The notes beneath the pieces were generated by a model, which did not search any database, was not told the DNA's origin, and saw nothing but the letters and a program-made list of their open reading frames with translations. A program made the translations under genes and the position numbers. DNA of 64,000 nt from Bin5 sp965221145 (GTDB taxonomy: Bacteria > Chloroflexota > Anaerolineae > Caldilineales > Caldilineaceae). Position 1 is the stretch's first letter; the number at the start of each line of letters is the position of its first letter. Positions 18,154 through 26,943 of the stretch are shown in pieces. The stretch is from contig OZ244877.1 in NCBI GenBank assembly GCA_965221145.1, positions 248,001 to 312,000 of the forward strand, written 5' to 3'.

Positions 18154-19445
18154 TCGACAATCAGCCCCACGTCGCTGGCTAACGCCTCGTAGTTCCAGCC
18201 GCTGGCGTAGATTCGAATGCTATCTATGTGGGCCGGCCGTGTAGCCGCCAGAACTTCCATCAGATTGTCCGACTCATAGGTATACCAGGCAAAGATATCG
18301 ATCTTTTCGCCGTCGTACAGCGGCCACTCCGGTCTCGTATCCAGGTAGTAGAAGCCGTGACCCCACTGCTCGACCTTACCGTAAATGTCGGTATAGGTCA
18401 TCTCGAAACGCAAGGGGAATTCAGAGCTTTGCTCTCCCGCTCCTTCCAGGCTCTGCCATATCAATTTGACGTCCAGTCTGACGACAAGAGAGTCGTAGCT
18501 ATGCACGTCCTGATCGACAACTTGCTGAATGCCCACCTCTGTGTGAATGCCATTTTCGCCTTTACGATAAAATCGCGCCACCTGCCGTCCGTCCCGTTCA
18601 AGGAATTCGACAGTGCCCGGCGTGGTATACGGCGGTTCAAAGTAGTCTATCCATTCCTGGCCGAGAGGGGTATCAAAGGCGCTGCCGCGCAGAAGGTTGT
18701 GTTCAGCCGGAACCGGCGGCAATGTCGTCCCGTCCGCCTGCATCCAGGTGCGCTGGCCCGGTTGAATCTCTACCGCCTCCTGCCCTTGCTGAAGGAGTCT
18801 GGCAATACCCTGTTTCACCACAACCTCACTGCTCTCGGCGTTGACGATAAAGGCGTAATTCCCCTCCGCCAGACGGGCTTCGCCATGCGGTGTTTCGATC
18901 TGGACTTCGACCGGTCGGTCCAAAGCGCTTCGGGTGAAGAGCCGCACCTGCCCCTCTTGAAGACGTAAGCGTACCGTGTAGGGTTGATCGCTGCCGGCAA
19001 AGTAGGGCCGTCGGCTTCGTACAATTTCCAGCGATGTGTTGGGATAGAGGAGGATGGTTCCCATCAGGTCATCGCTCTGGCTGTTCACAGGGAGGCCAAG
19101 CTCTCCTTGCGTCGCCGCGCCGGTCGTTTCTAGCCGGCTGCCTTCGCTGATGCCATCGCGTCGGTCGGTGAGGGCGATTGGTTGATCGGATCGAGGCGGG
19201 TAGAGGAGAACGGTTCCGACGGTCGGCTCGAAGCGGAGGGACTGTTTCACTGCGGCCGAGTTGTAGAGTCCACGCAGCGCCAAAGGGATGCTGGTCAACA
19301 GGATTACAAATATGGCAAAGGAGGCCAGCAGGACGGTCCAGGCAGCGCGCTCCGGGCGCTCGCGCCAGCGGGGCAGAGTATGTGATTGTGCGGAAGGCGC
19401 CGTGTCAGTGGTGGCGCTTGGGGATACCGAAGGGTCAACTGTCAT
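18150..19445 (-). CDS. Membrane-anchored FecR-domain-like protein
   Basis: A 431-residue protein with a single transmembrane helix near the N-terminus (about residues 35-58). An extracytoplasmic beta-rich region follows, resembling FecR domains: VRLRLQEGQVRLF, VQIETPHGEARLAEGNYAF and VVVKQGIARLL. A C-terminal beta region of unknown type (about 240-431) completes it. The start overlaps the TPR gene stop by 1 nt (TAATG) and its own stop overlaps the next gene by 4 nt, so it belongs to a tightly coupled run ending in a glycosyltransferase. It is not next to a sigma factor or TonB receptor, so classical FecR signalling is unlikely. Confidence 0.7.
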   Translation of the reverse strand: MTVDPSVSPSATTDTAPSAQSHTLPRWRERPERAAWTVLLASFAIFVILLTSIPLALRGLYNSAAVKQSLRFEPTVGTVLLYPPRSDQPIALTDRRDGISEGSRLETTGAATQGELGLPVNSQSDDLMGTILLYPNTSLEIVRSRRPYFAGSDQPYTVRLRLQEGQVRLFTRSALDRPVEVQIETPHGEARLAEGNYAFIVNAESSEVVVKQGIARLLQQGQEAVEIQPGQRTWMQADGTTLPPVPAEHNLLRGSAFDTPLGQEWIDYFEPPYTTPGTVEFLERDGRQVARFYRKGENGIHTEVGIQQVVDQDVHSYDSLVVRLDVKLIWQSLEGAGEQSSEFPLRFEMTYTDIYGKVEQWGHGFYYLDTRPEWPLYDGEKIDIFAWYTYESDNLMEVLAATRPAHIDSIRIYASGWNYEALASDVGLIVE

Positions 19446-20080
19446 TATGACGATTCTTCTCCGCTATTCGCCGAGGAGCGCCCGTTCGGTTGACGGGTTC
19501 CATTGCGGCGCTGCTGTCCGGCGCGGCCGTCGTTCTTTGCACGCTCTATTTCCACGAGCATCGCGCTGAGCTTATCCATCCAGTATCGGGCGTCCCGGTC
19601 ATTCGGGTTGATCTCCAAGGCACGTTGAAACAGGGCGGACGCTCTGCTCAAGTTGCCTTGTTGCTTGTATATCAACCCCAGGTGATAGTGGACATTGGCG
19701 GCGCTGGGATCGAGCCAGAGCGCTGTCTCATACGCCGCGATGGCTCTCGCCTGGTGTTTCGGGCCGGAGGTTTCCAGTCGGCCCAGATAGGCGGCGGCCA
19801 GGTTTGTCCAGAGAAGCATGTTGTCCGGCGAGACATCCACGGCCTTCCTCAGGATCCTGACCGCCTTCTGCCATTTTCGTTGCAGGATCAGAGCGCCGCC
19901 CAAGTTGATGGCGATATCCGGATCGTTCGGCAAGTCCGCCCGCAGCGGTTCCAGCACGGCGATGGCTTCACCGGGACGGTTGGCCCGCAATAGGCGCGCA
20001 CTTTCATTGAGTAACGTTCGGTAATTGTCGCCAGAGCCGCTGCGTTCAGAATTCGGCTGGTTGAAATCACTGTCGGTCAT
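19445..20080 (-). CDS. Tetratricopeptide repeat protein
   Basis: A 211-residue soluble protein with about four TPR units between residues 20 and 165. Examples are PNDPDIAINLGGALILQRKW, PDNMLLWTNLAAAYLGRL and PSAANVHYHLGLIYKQQGNL, which carry the conserved small and aromatic positions of TPR helices. The C-terminus is basic and low in complexity. Likely a scaffold for protein contacts. It is translationally coupled to the FecR-like gene downstream. Confidence 0.8.
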   Translation of the reverse strand: MTDSDFNQPNSERSGSGDNYRTLLNESARLLRANRPGEAIAVLEPLRADLPNDPDIAINLGGALILQRKWQKAVRILRKAVDVSPDNMLLWTNLAAAYLGRLETSGPKHQARAIAAYETALWLDPSAANVHYHLGLIYKQQGNLSRASALFQRALEINPNDRDARYWMDKLSAMLVEIERAKNDGRAGQQRRNGTRQPNGRSSANSGEESS

Positions 20081-20145
20081 CGTTTTCCTATTCTATGTGA
20101 TCGGGCAGTTTCATCCCGATAAAAGGGTGAGCAGGCCCAAGTTCC

Positions 20146-20502
20146 TCAGTGATAATCTGCTTGCGCAGGCGCTTCCACAGCCTCCTCGTCCAAGTTGTGA
20201 AAAACTTCGTACTCGACCAAGGTAGGAGCAAAGAACTCGATCACGAACTCATTGGGCAGGCCCATGGGCAGCACGAGTTCATTGAGAAGGGCGCGCACGA
20301 ACATTCGTCGGCGTTCGGGCGTAATGCCCTGTGTAGCCATATCCCATAGCAGAATCGTGCCGTATGTACCCTCTCCTGTGTAGTGAAGATCGAGCTTGCC
20401 AATCGTGAGGGGCTGATCTTCCTCGTCCGTCTGCGCCAGATCGAATAACGCGTACTGTTCGGAACTGTTCGTGCGCACCAGGCGCTTGAGCTTCAGGTTC
20501 AC
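20146..20502 (-). CDS. Conserved small protein of unknown function
   Basis: A 118-residue protein with no family I can name. It starts with VNLKLKRLVRTNSSEQYALF and has an acidic C-terminus. The GTG start at 20502 is supported by a 4-nt GTGA overlap with the stop of the HEAT-repeat gene and by a GGAGGAG just upstream. A longer frame to 20514 would break this coupling. Position suggests it works with the HEAT-repeat protein. Confidence 0.65.
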   Translation of the reverse strand: MNLKLKRLVRTNSSEQYALFDLAQTDEEDQPLTIGKLDLHYTGEGTYGTILLWDMATQGITPERRRMFVRALLNELVLPMGLPNEFVIEFFAPTLVEYEVFHNLDEEAVEAPAQADYH

Positions 20503-21524
20503 CACTCCTCCCAATCATCCGCTCCGTCCTCCCAGTTCGCACGCGTTTCGTCAAAGAGCGGAATCTCCGGGGCATCGCCGTAGAATAGAGCTTCTTCCAA
20601 CGCGTCCGCGGCCGAAGTCGCCTCGTCGGGGTCGTCGCTGGCGCTCATGGCGTTCAACATCTCCCTCGCCTGTCGTCCGCCGAGTCGGCCCAATGCGAAG
20701 ATCGCAGCCAACCGGACCGGTTTGCTCTCGTCGGACAGCAGCGCGATCACGTCGTCAAGAGCGTCGCTTGCCTCCAGTTCGCCACAGGCCCTGGCCGCGG
20801 CCGCACGCATCTCCGCCTCAGGGCTGTCCAATTCAGCCTGCGCGCTCGCGCGCCAGCGCACGTCTGCGCTGCGTCCCATTGCACGCAGCGCGGCGACCTG
20901 GATCTCCTCATAGTGGGAATAGTAGCAATCTTCGATCAGTTCCCGAATGCCGGTTTCGCCGGAGAATGCGATGCTCTCCAGAGCGCGGGCCTGTACGTTG
21001 AGCGGCTCAATATCGGAATGCAGGACAGCCAATAGCGCGTCCTCGGCGCGCATGGCCAACGCCGGCGACAGTTCGTCCAATTCACCGGCAAGCACAAACG
21101 CCCCCAATGCTTCGGCGGCGGCTGCGCGCACCGTGTCGTAGGGATCATTCTTAAGGGCTTGAATCAGGGGGCCGACCAGATCGGCTTCCCTGTCTTCCCA
21201 CAGACCCCTGATGGCGAGGACGCGCACGTCGGGCAGGGGGTCGGTCAGAGCCAGACGCAGGAATCGGCCCAGTTGGAGATGCAGAATGTTGGCGCTTTCA
21301 TCTACGAGCGACTGCACAATATGCAGCCGGCGCGCGTCGGCTAGGGTCGCCCAGACCTCCCGCACACGGCGCAGGTCGGGCAGGCTCAGATCCGACAGGG
21401 CGGTTAGTTCCTGCGCGGAAGGAGGCGCGCCGTCCTCCTGCAATTGCGCTAACAGGGCCTCGACGGAATTGGCCGGGCCAGGTTGCGTTTGCGCGCCGCT
21501 GTAGGGGGTGACAGAGTTGGTCAC
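20499..21524 (-). CDS. HEAT-repeat protein (PBS lyase-like repeats)
   Basis: A 341-residue all-helical protein built from repeats of about 30 residues. Examples are DPLPDVRVLAIRGLWEDRE, DPYDTVRAAAAEALGAFV, EEIQVAALRAMGRSA, EAEMRAAAARACGELEA and SKPVRLAAIFALGRLGGR, which show the Asp/Pro, Val-Arg and Ala-Leu-Gly pattern of HEAT/PBS-lyase repeats. The tail after the last repeat is acidic and Trp-rich (DDWEEW). Likely a protein-binding scaffold in the cytoplasm, first gene of the minus-strand run that ends in the glycosyltransferase at 16465. Confidence 0.85.
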   Translation of the reverse strand: MTNSVTPYSGAQTQPGPANSVEALLAQLQEDGAPPSAQELTALSDLSLPDLRRVREVWATLADARRLHIVQSLVDESANILHLQLGRFLRLALTDPLPDVRVLAIRGLWEDREADLVGPLIQALKNDPYDTVRAAAAEALGAFVLAGELDELSPALAMRAEDALLAVLHSDIEPLNVQARALESIAFSGETGIRELIEDCYYSHYEEIQVAALRAMGRSADVRWRASAQAELDSPEAEMRAAAARACGELEASDALDDVIALLSDESKPVRLAAIFALGRLGGRQAREMLNAMSASDDPDEATSAADALEEALFYGDAPEIPLFDETRANWEDGADDWEEW

Positions 21525-21658
21525 GCGTCGCCTCGGATACGGATTATGCGCTTCATCGGAAACCGAATCTTCATAGCCGGAATGGGCCCATCAAATTATA
21601 TACCAATTTCACTCTGTTGCCAGATGAACCAGGCATGTACGCGCACCACCGAAACCGG

Positions 21659-22678
21659 CTACCCGGCGGGAGTAGGGCCGGGCGTTGGCGTCTCGGTCGC
21701 TGTCGCCGCAGGCGCCGCTGTAGGTGTTGCCGTCTCCTGGAGCCAACCAGGGAGCACGATTTCGTCTCCTATTTGAAGCCTTGTAACATCCTGCTCAGTA
21801 AGGCCATTTGCTCTCATCAATTCATCCAGGTCAATGTTAAACCTTTTGGCAATCTCGCCAATTGTATCGCCTCTCACGATCGCATACGTCTTCCACGCAG
21901 GGGTAGAGGTGGCCGTGGGTATCGTTTTCGCTGTCGGCGGTGGCAAAGGAGTAGGGGTGGGCGTTGAAGTTTCTATCGCCGCGGTTGCGGTTTCCGTGGG
22001 GGCGACTGTTGGCGGCACTGCCTCCGCCATCGGCGTCTCCGTGGGAGGCGCCTCCCTATCCTGGGAGATGACCTGAGCCTGCGAACCGTTGGCTGGGCCG
22101 TTCGATTCCTCCGGCGGCGGCGTTGGTGTCGGGGTCGAGGGCGCGGCCGCGGCGGGCGCCTCACTGGAAGAAGACGACTCGGTTGACTGGCCGGCGCCAC
22201 TCTGGACGACAGCGGGCGCCAGGCTTTGGCGTGCGGGCCGCACAGTCGGTTCACTGTCCGACGAAACGGGCGTGATGACGAAGTTTCGGATCAAGGGCAG
22301 ATTGTCGTTCCCTTGCAGCAAAGAGGGCATGTCGCGGGCGATAAGCGCAATGGCCAGCGCGCCCACCAGAAGCGCCGGCGCGCCGATGGTCAGCAGCCGC
22401 GACGGCGCGGCGCGCAATTCGCGGCCGCAGTGTGGACAGATGACATGATCGGAGGTCGCCCGATTGCCACAGTGGTGGCATCGTAACTTTGTAAGACGCG
22501 GAGCCAGTCGAGTTCCACACTCGGCGCAAACGACCTGGTTATGGAGGACCGGCGTGTGGCAGGAAGGACAGCGCTTTGCGCCCCATGAAGGGGTCTGTGC
22601 GGGCGGTCGGCTTTCTGGCTGCGCTGGAATGAACCTATCGGAACCGGCGTCCGAGAAGCCTGTTTCGTCTAAAGACAT
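21659..22678 (-). CDS. Zinc-ribbon, single-helix membrane protein with C-terminal LysM domain
   Basis: A 339-residue protein. Two or three zinc-ribbon-like Cys pairs lie in the N-terminal cytoplasmic part (CPSCHTP, CAECGTRL, CHHCGNRA, CPHCGREL). One transmembrane helix follows (about residues 95-115), then a long Pro/Thr/Ser-rich extracytoplasmic linker. A LysM domain (IVRGDTIGEIAKRFNIDLDE and GDEIVLPGW) sits near the end. LysM domains bind N-acetylglucosamine polymers, so it may tether the membrane to cell-wall glycan. The repeated Thr-Pro codons in the linker explain several long open frames on the other strand. Confidence 0.85.
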   Translation of the reverse strand: MSLDETGFSDAGSDRFIPAQPESRPPAQTPSWGAKRCPSCHTPVLHNQVVCAECGTRLAPRLTKLRCHHCGNRATSDHVICPHCGRELRAAPSRLLTIGAPALLVGALAIALIARDMPSLLQGNDNLPLIRNFVITPVSSDSEPTVRPARQSLAPAVVQSGAGQSTESSSSSEAPAAAAPSTPTPTPPPEESNGPANGSQAQVISQDREAPPTETPMAEAVPPTVAPTETATAAIETSTPTPTPLPPPTAKTIPTATSTPAWKTYAIVRGDTIGEIAKRFNIDLDELMRANGLTEQDVTRLQIGDEIVLPGWLQETATPTAAPAATATETPTPGPTPAG

Positions 22679-22731
22679 TGTCTACGCATAGTTTTCAAAA
22701 AGCCGGGCAAGTAGACGAAACGTCTGCGCCG

Positions 22732-24102
22732 TCACTGACCCAGCAGGTGGGACCAGTCGATGCCCTGGGGGGCGGAGCGGATATCGTTGATTGTGATGAC
22801 AACCATCAAACCCAACAGAAGAATGAAACCGACCAGATGGATGACTCCTTCCTTTTCCGGTGCAATGCGACGGCCGCGCAGCTTCTCTATGAGAATGAAT
22901 AGCAGGCGTCCTCCGTCCAAGGCCGGAATCGGCAACAGATTGGCGACTGCCAGGCCGGCGCTAATGATGGCGGCCAATTGCCAGATCGGGAACCATAGAC
23001 CGGTATCCACAGTGGCATTCACCGCGCCGCCCACAAGTTGTGCGATTCCGACCGGGCCGGAGAGGGCGGCGTCCTGGGGCGCCAACTGGCCTGCGATAAG
23101 CATCATCGGCAGCGAGATGATCGCCTGTATGTAATCGACAATGCTGACGACTCCGAGCCAGATGCTGTTGAAGAAGGGCAAGGTGACCAGCATCAGCACG
23201 CCGCTGATGCCGACGCCCATTGCGCCCTGGCCTGGTGGCGGCTCCTGGCGGGCCAACACTTGGCGGGAGTAGAGTTCATCACCCCGCAACAGCGTCACAG
23301 TTATCGTGTCGCCCGACTGCGCCTGCACCATATCGCTCAAGCTGTGTGCAGCCGTTACCACATTCCCGTTGACGGCGTAGAACAGATCACCCGGCAGCAG
23401 TCCGGCCTCCTCTGCCGGGCTACTCGGCGCGATCTGTGTAATCTTGGTCAGCAGGGCCGCATCGAGGGTAAGCCCATCCAACAGGCGCTCCAAATCGCTT
23501 TGCGTAGCGAAAGGCACTTGCATTGTGTGCAGAGCGCTATCACGCAGAATGACGACCGTGCCAGCTTCGGCAACGATGGGCGGCCCGTGTTGTTTCGGGT
23601 TCAACAGGTCGCCGCTCCGAGCGTCAATGTAGACGGGCCGTCCGTTCAGGCGGATGAGGGTATCATTTGGCTCCAGAGTCGTGCCCTTCAGCATTGTATC
23701 AGGGGGGAGATCGCTTAGATGGGGATGGGCAGCCGCGGCCGGAAAGCCGGAAAAGACGCTGAAGACCGAAAAGAAGATTGCCAGAAGGAAGTTCATCGCC
23801 GGTCCGGCAATGAGTGTGAGGACTCGGCCGCGCCCGCGTGCCGCGTTGAAGGAGCCGGGGCTGGTGTCGGCCATGTCCTCGCCCTTCATGCGCACAAATG
23901 CGCCGAAGGGGATGGCGTTGATGCTGAAAACTGTGCCGTCGTATGTAAAGAGCTTTATCAGCCGAGGGGGGAAACCGAATACGCCGAACTCTTCAACTTT
24001 GATCCCATTGCGCCGCGCCATCAGATAGTGGCCCAGCTCATGGAAGAACATCAGTACGCCCAAAAGCAGGAAAAACGAAACGATTGTCAGAAACATCTGC
24101 AT
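22732..24102 (-). CDS. rseP: RseP/SpoIVFB-family site-2 membrane protease (M50)
   Basis: Intramembrane zinc protease of 456 residues. HELGH at residues 21-25 supplies the zinc ligands and catalytic Glu. Two PDZ-like regions follow, the second with PAEEAGLLPGDLFYAVNG. The third ligand is in NLLPIPALDGGRLLF. Hydrophobic helices flank both motifs, and the size is normal for RseP. The family cuts anti-sigma factors or other single-pass proteins within the membrane. No anti-sigma gene lies next to it, although the single-helix FecR-like protein (18150) or zinc-ribbon/LysM protein (21659) could be targets (speculative). Confidence 0.93.
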   Translation of the reverse strand: MQMFLTIVSFFLLLGVLMFFHELGHYLMARRNGIKVEEFGVFGFPPRLIKLFTYDGTVFSINAIPFGAFVRMKGEDMADTSPGSFNAARGRGRVLTLIAGPAMNFLLAIFFSVFSVFSGFPAAAAHPHLSDLPPDTMLKGTTLEPNDTLIRLNGRPVYIDARSGDLLNPKQHGPPIVAEAGTVVILRDSALHTMQVPFATQSDLERLLDGLTLDAALLTKITQIAPSSPAEEAGLLPGDLFYAVNGNVVTAAHSLSDMVQAQSGDTITVTLLRGDELYSRQVLARQEPPPGQGAMGVGISGVLMLVTLPFFNSIWLGVVSIVDYIQAIISLPMMLIAGQLAPQDAALSGPVGIAQLVGGAVNATVDTGLWFPIWQLAAIISAGLAVANLLPIPALDGGRLLFILIEKLRGRRIAPEKEGVIHLVGFILLLGLMVVITINDIRSAPQGIDWSHLLGQ

Positions 24103-24558
24103 CCTTATTGCGGATTCCGAGGTGGGCGCCCTCTATGGCTCCCTCCCAGCCTTTATTCTCAGTGAACGGTAAGAGGAAGCGCTGTCCATTCGGACTGTCG
24201 CCAAGCGTCCAAACACGTGTGCTTGCCCCTACCGGCTCGACAACCCAAAAACAGGAAGCGAGACGGCAAATCGGCGACTGTCCTATCCACCTTTACAGCT
24301 TTCTCGTAGTTCATTATACTCGGACGCCAAAAGAGCAGGCAAATACATCAGGCCAACGGGTGCATCCCAAAATGGGGGCGAGTTTCTAGCTACCTCTGGG
24401 GAGTTACACTGGGACCTTCAGCCCGCTACTCTGGACAACCCCAAATCTGGGATGCACCCAGGCCAACCCCTTGCGCGGCCGACGAACGGGACGCGAGGCC
24501 TGGCGTGTACTCTCTCCTCGTTCCTCCTTTCTTTTCTCTGTAGATGCCGCCAACAATG
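24103..24558. other. Gene-free stretch with one inverted repeat
   Basis: No gene or RNA is recognised in these 456 nt. The only structure seen is the inverted repeat at 24358-24459, listed separately. Confidence 0.5.
24358..24459. repeat. Inverted repeat element, 12-bp perfect core arms
   Basis: GGGTGCATCCCA (24358-24369) is repeated in inverted orientation as TGGGATGCACCC (24448-24459). The similarity extends imperfectly to about 21 bp per arm, and GGCCAAC lies outside both arms in the same orientation. A related sequence, with one change in the core, lies at 47941-47962 just before another promoter. It may be a small intergenic repeat family of this genome or the ends of a tiny non-autonomous element. 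Confidence 0.5.
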
Positions 24559-25407
24559 TCAGATGCAGTTCTGAGGCAAACCGGCGTGGATTAGCGTGCC
24601 GGGGGGATTGGATTGATCGGTCAGCGCGGAGTAGACGACGCCATCTGCAAGCCCGCCACAGACAGTTACTCGCAGGCCCGCCAGGGCGCGGACCATGCGC
24701 AGGGCCTGCTCGACTTTTGCGGCCATGCCCCCGGTTACGTCCGTGGCGTGGCTGGCGCCGAGGGCCGCTTGCAGCGATTTGAACGTGTGCGGAGTGATCT
24801 CTTTCAAAAGAGCGGCGGCCGGATCCAGCAGAGGATCGCTGGTATACACGCCGTCCACTTCGCCAGCCAGCACAATCCGCACCGGCGGCAGCTGCGCGGC
24901 CATGTGTTCGAAGATCTCCTCTGTGCTGGCAATCGTGCCTCCGCGCAAACTGTCCAGCGCCACATCTCCGTGAATCAGCGGCAGCAGTCCCCGCTCCAGT
25001 GCCAGACTCACAGTCTCCGCCGGGCCGCTGATCACCCTGCCATCTTCACAGCGGAGGGCGACACTGGGCTGTACGGACCAGACGGGCAGCCCGGCCCGCA
25101 GGAGATGCGCCGCGACGATACGGGTCAGGCGGGCGGCGGCATCGGCTGTGGCGGCGAAACCAAACCACTCGTTCGGGCTGCGGACACCTTCGCGGGTCCC
25201 ATAGCGCCGGGCGCTGACGTGACCGAAACTGCCGCTGCCGTGGCCGAGGACAAGCTGCATCTGGGGGCGATCTTTCCTGGCCTGGGCGATTTCCGAACTC
25301 AGGCGCTTCAGGACATCCGACCTGGGGGTTTCCTGCTTGCGCTTGTCGGTGATCAGGGAGCCGCCGAGCTTCAGATATACGAGAGACAGGGTCGTGTTTC
25401 CGGTCAT
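24559..25407 (-). CDS. Isopentenyl phosphate kinase
   Basis: Amino-acid-kinase-fold enzyme of 282 residues. The N-terminus VYLKLGGSLITDKRK and the GHGSGSFGHVSARRYGT block match isopentenyl phosphate kinase, whose His in SFGH contacts the substrate phosphate. GDVALDSLRGGTIASTEE and ATDVTGGMAAKVEQA complete the nucleotide-binding pattern. It would phosphorylate isopentenyl phosphate to isopentenyl diphosphate, the last step of the alternative mevalonate route known in archaea and some Chloroflexota. The start overlaps the selA stop by 4 nt. Other pathway genes are not in the window. Confidence 0.85.
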   Translation of the reverse strand: MTGNTTLSLVYLKLGGSLITDKRKQETPRSDVLKRLSSEIAQARKDRPQMQLVLGHGSGSFGHVSARRYGTREGVRSPNEWFGFAATADAAARLTRIVAAHLLRAGLPVWSVQPSVALRCEDGRVISGPAETVSLALERGLLPLIHGDVALDSLRGGTIASTEEIFEHMAAQLPPVRIVLAGEVDGVYTSDPLLDPAAALLKEITPHTFKSLQAALGASHATDVTGGMAAKVEQALRMVRALAGLRVTVCGGLADGVVYSALTDQSNPPGTLIHAGLPQNCI

Positions 25408-26909
25408 TGGGGGGCGCCGCTTGCCTGGCTGCTGAGAGCTTCCAGCAGTGGCTGTTCCTGCTCCGGCAGAACCGTGCGCAGATCGAACAGCAGCAAGTCA
25501 TTCTGAATACGACAGATCACCGGTGGACCGGTCTGCCGTAGCGCCGCGGCCGCGTCGTCCGGCCGCGGCATATTGAGCGCCAGCAAATATGTGGGCAGCG
25601 TTTCACCCGGCAGGCTGCCGCCGCCAACTGTACTTTCGCCCGAGATAATCGTAGCGTCGATGCCGGCGACGCTCAACTGCGTCTGGAACTTTCGGGCGCG
25701 TTGCTGCACCGCCTCTGCAGACTGCTCGATCATTTGCCACACGGGAATCTCGGCCGTCGCCCGGCCTCGGCGATAGGCGCGCAGGGTGGCATCCAGGGCG
25801 GCCAGCGTCATCTTGTCAACGCGCAGGGCGCGGGCCAAAGGGTGCGCGCGTAGCCGTGCCATGTATTCAGCCTTGCCGACAATTAGCCCGGCCTGGGGAC
25901 CGCCCAGGAGTTTGTCACCGCTGAAGGTGATGATGTCTGCGCCTGCCTGCACACTGCTCTGCACCATCGGCTCCGCGACCAGCCCGAACCGGGCCGTATC
26001 CAGCAGCGTGCCGGAGCCGAGGTCGTCAATGACAAGCGGGCGGTTGCTTGGGGCGCGCGTGTCGCTGTCCACGGAGGCGTCAGGGCGTTCTTCCGCATGG
26101 CCCGCAGCCGCGTGCGAGTGGGCAAGTGTGACCAACTGCGCCAGTTCCGGCTTCGTTACAAAGCCGATCTGTTTAAAGTTGCTGGCGTGAATGCGCATGA
26201 GGGCGGCGGTCTGGGCGTTGATCGCGTTGGCGAAGTCGTGGGGATGCGTGCGGTTGGTCGTGCCTACCTCCACCAGGGTCGCGCCGCTCTGACGTAACAC
26301 GTCGGGTATGCGAAAGCCGCCTCCGATCTCCACCAACTCGCCGCGGCTGACGATCACCTCCCGCCCCTGACAGAGAGCCGTAAGCGCCAGGAAGACGGCC
26401 GCGGCGTTGTTGTTGACGACGAGCGCGTCTTCGGCGCCGGTCAATTCACATAGCAGGCGCGCGGGATGAGCATGACGGCTGCTCCGTCGACCGGCTGCCA
26501 GATCGTACTCCAGCGTGCTGTAGCCTCTTGCCAGGTGGATGACCGCGGTCTGCGCGGCCTGACTGAGGGGCGTGCGGCCCAGATTCGTGTGGATGAGAAC
26601 GCCGGTGGCGTTGATGACGGGACGCAGGGATGAAGCATCGGCTGCGAGAACGCTGCGGGTGATCCGCTCAGGCCACTGTTCCTCCGCGGGCGCGGGCTGT
26701 CCAAGTAGGATGGCGGCGCGCGCGGCGTCGAGTTCGGCGCGCGCGACCGCGGTGACCGGCTCGCTCCCATATTCGGCGGCGAGGGCCGCGATCTCGGCGC
26801 GCTGCAACAGGCTGTCAACGCCCGGCAGTTTGCGAAACTCCGTCGTCTCGTTCTGTTGCTTCTGCCCGCGTGGGGTAACAGCGGATCGAGTGGGAGCGGA
26901 TTTTGTCAT
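25404..26909 (-). CDS. selA: L-seryl-tRNA(Sec) selenium transferase
   Basis: PLP enzyme that converts seryl-tRNA(Sec) to selenocysteinyl-tRNA(Sec) using selenophosphate. It is 501 residues long, close to the family size. The PLP-binding Lys is in TFSGDKLLGGPQAG (about residue 333). Other conserved blocks are INATGVLIHTNLGRTPLS near residue 100, EYDLAAGRRSSRHAH, NNNAAAVFLAL and SRGELVEIGGGFRIPDV. It implies selenocysteine insertion in this organism. selB, selD and selC were not found in the window. A linker insert rich in charged residues (about 268-285) appears extra. It is coupled to the isopentenyl phosphate kinase gene by a 4-nt overlap. Confidence 0.93.
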   Translation of the reverse strand: MTKSAPTRSAVTPRGQKQQNETTEFRKLPGVDSLLQRAEIAALAAEYGSEPVTAVARAELDAARAAILLGQPAPAEEQWPERITRSVLAADASSLRPVINATGVLIHTNLGRTPLSQAAQTAVIHLARGYSTLEYDLAAGRRSSRHAHPARLLCELTGAEDALVVNNNAAAVFLALTALCQGREVIVSRGELVEIGGGFRIPDVLRQSGATLVEVGTTNRTHPHDFANAINAQTAALMRIHASNFKQIGFVTKPELAQLVTLAHSHAAAGHAEERPDASVDSDTRAPSNRPLVIDDLGSGTLLDTARFGLVAEPMVQSSVQAGADIITFSGDKLLGGPQAGLIVGKAEYMARLRAHPLARALRVDKMTLAALDATLRAYRRGRATAEIPVWQMIEQSAEAVQQRARKFQTQLSVAGIDATIISGESTVGGGSLPGETLPTYLLALNMPRPDDAAAALRQTGPPVICRIQNDLLLFDLRTVLPEQEQPLLEALSSQASGAPQ

Positions 26910-26943
26910 AGCACTGGTTTGGCGCCGCCAACCTGCTGGAGAG

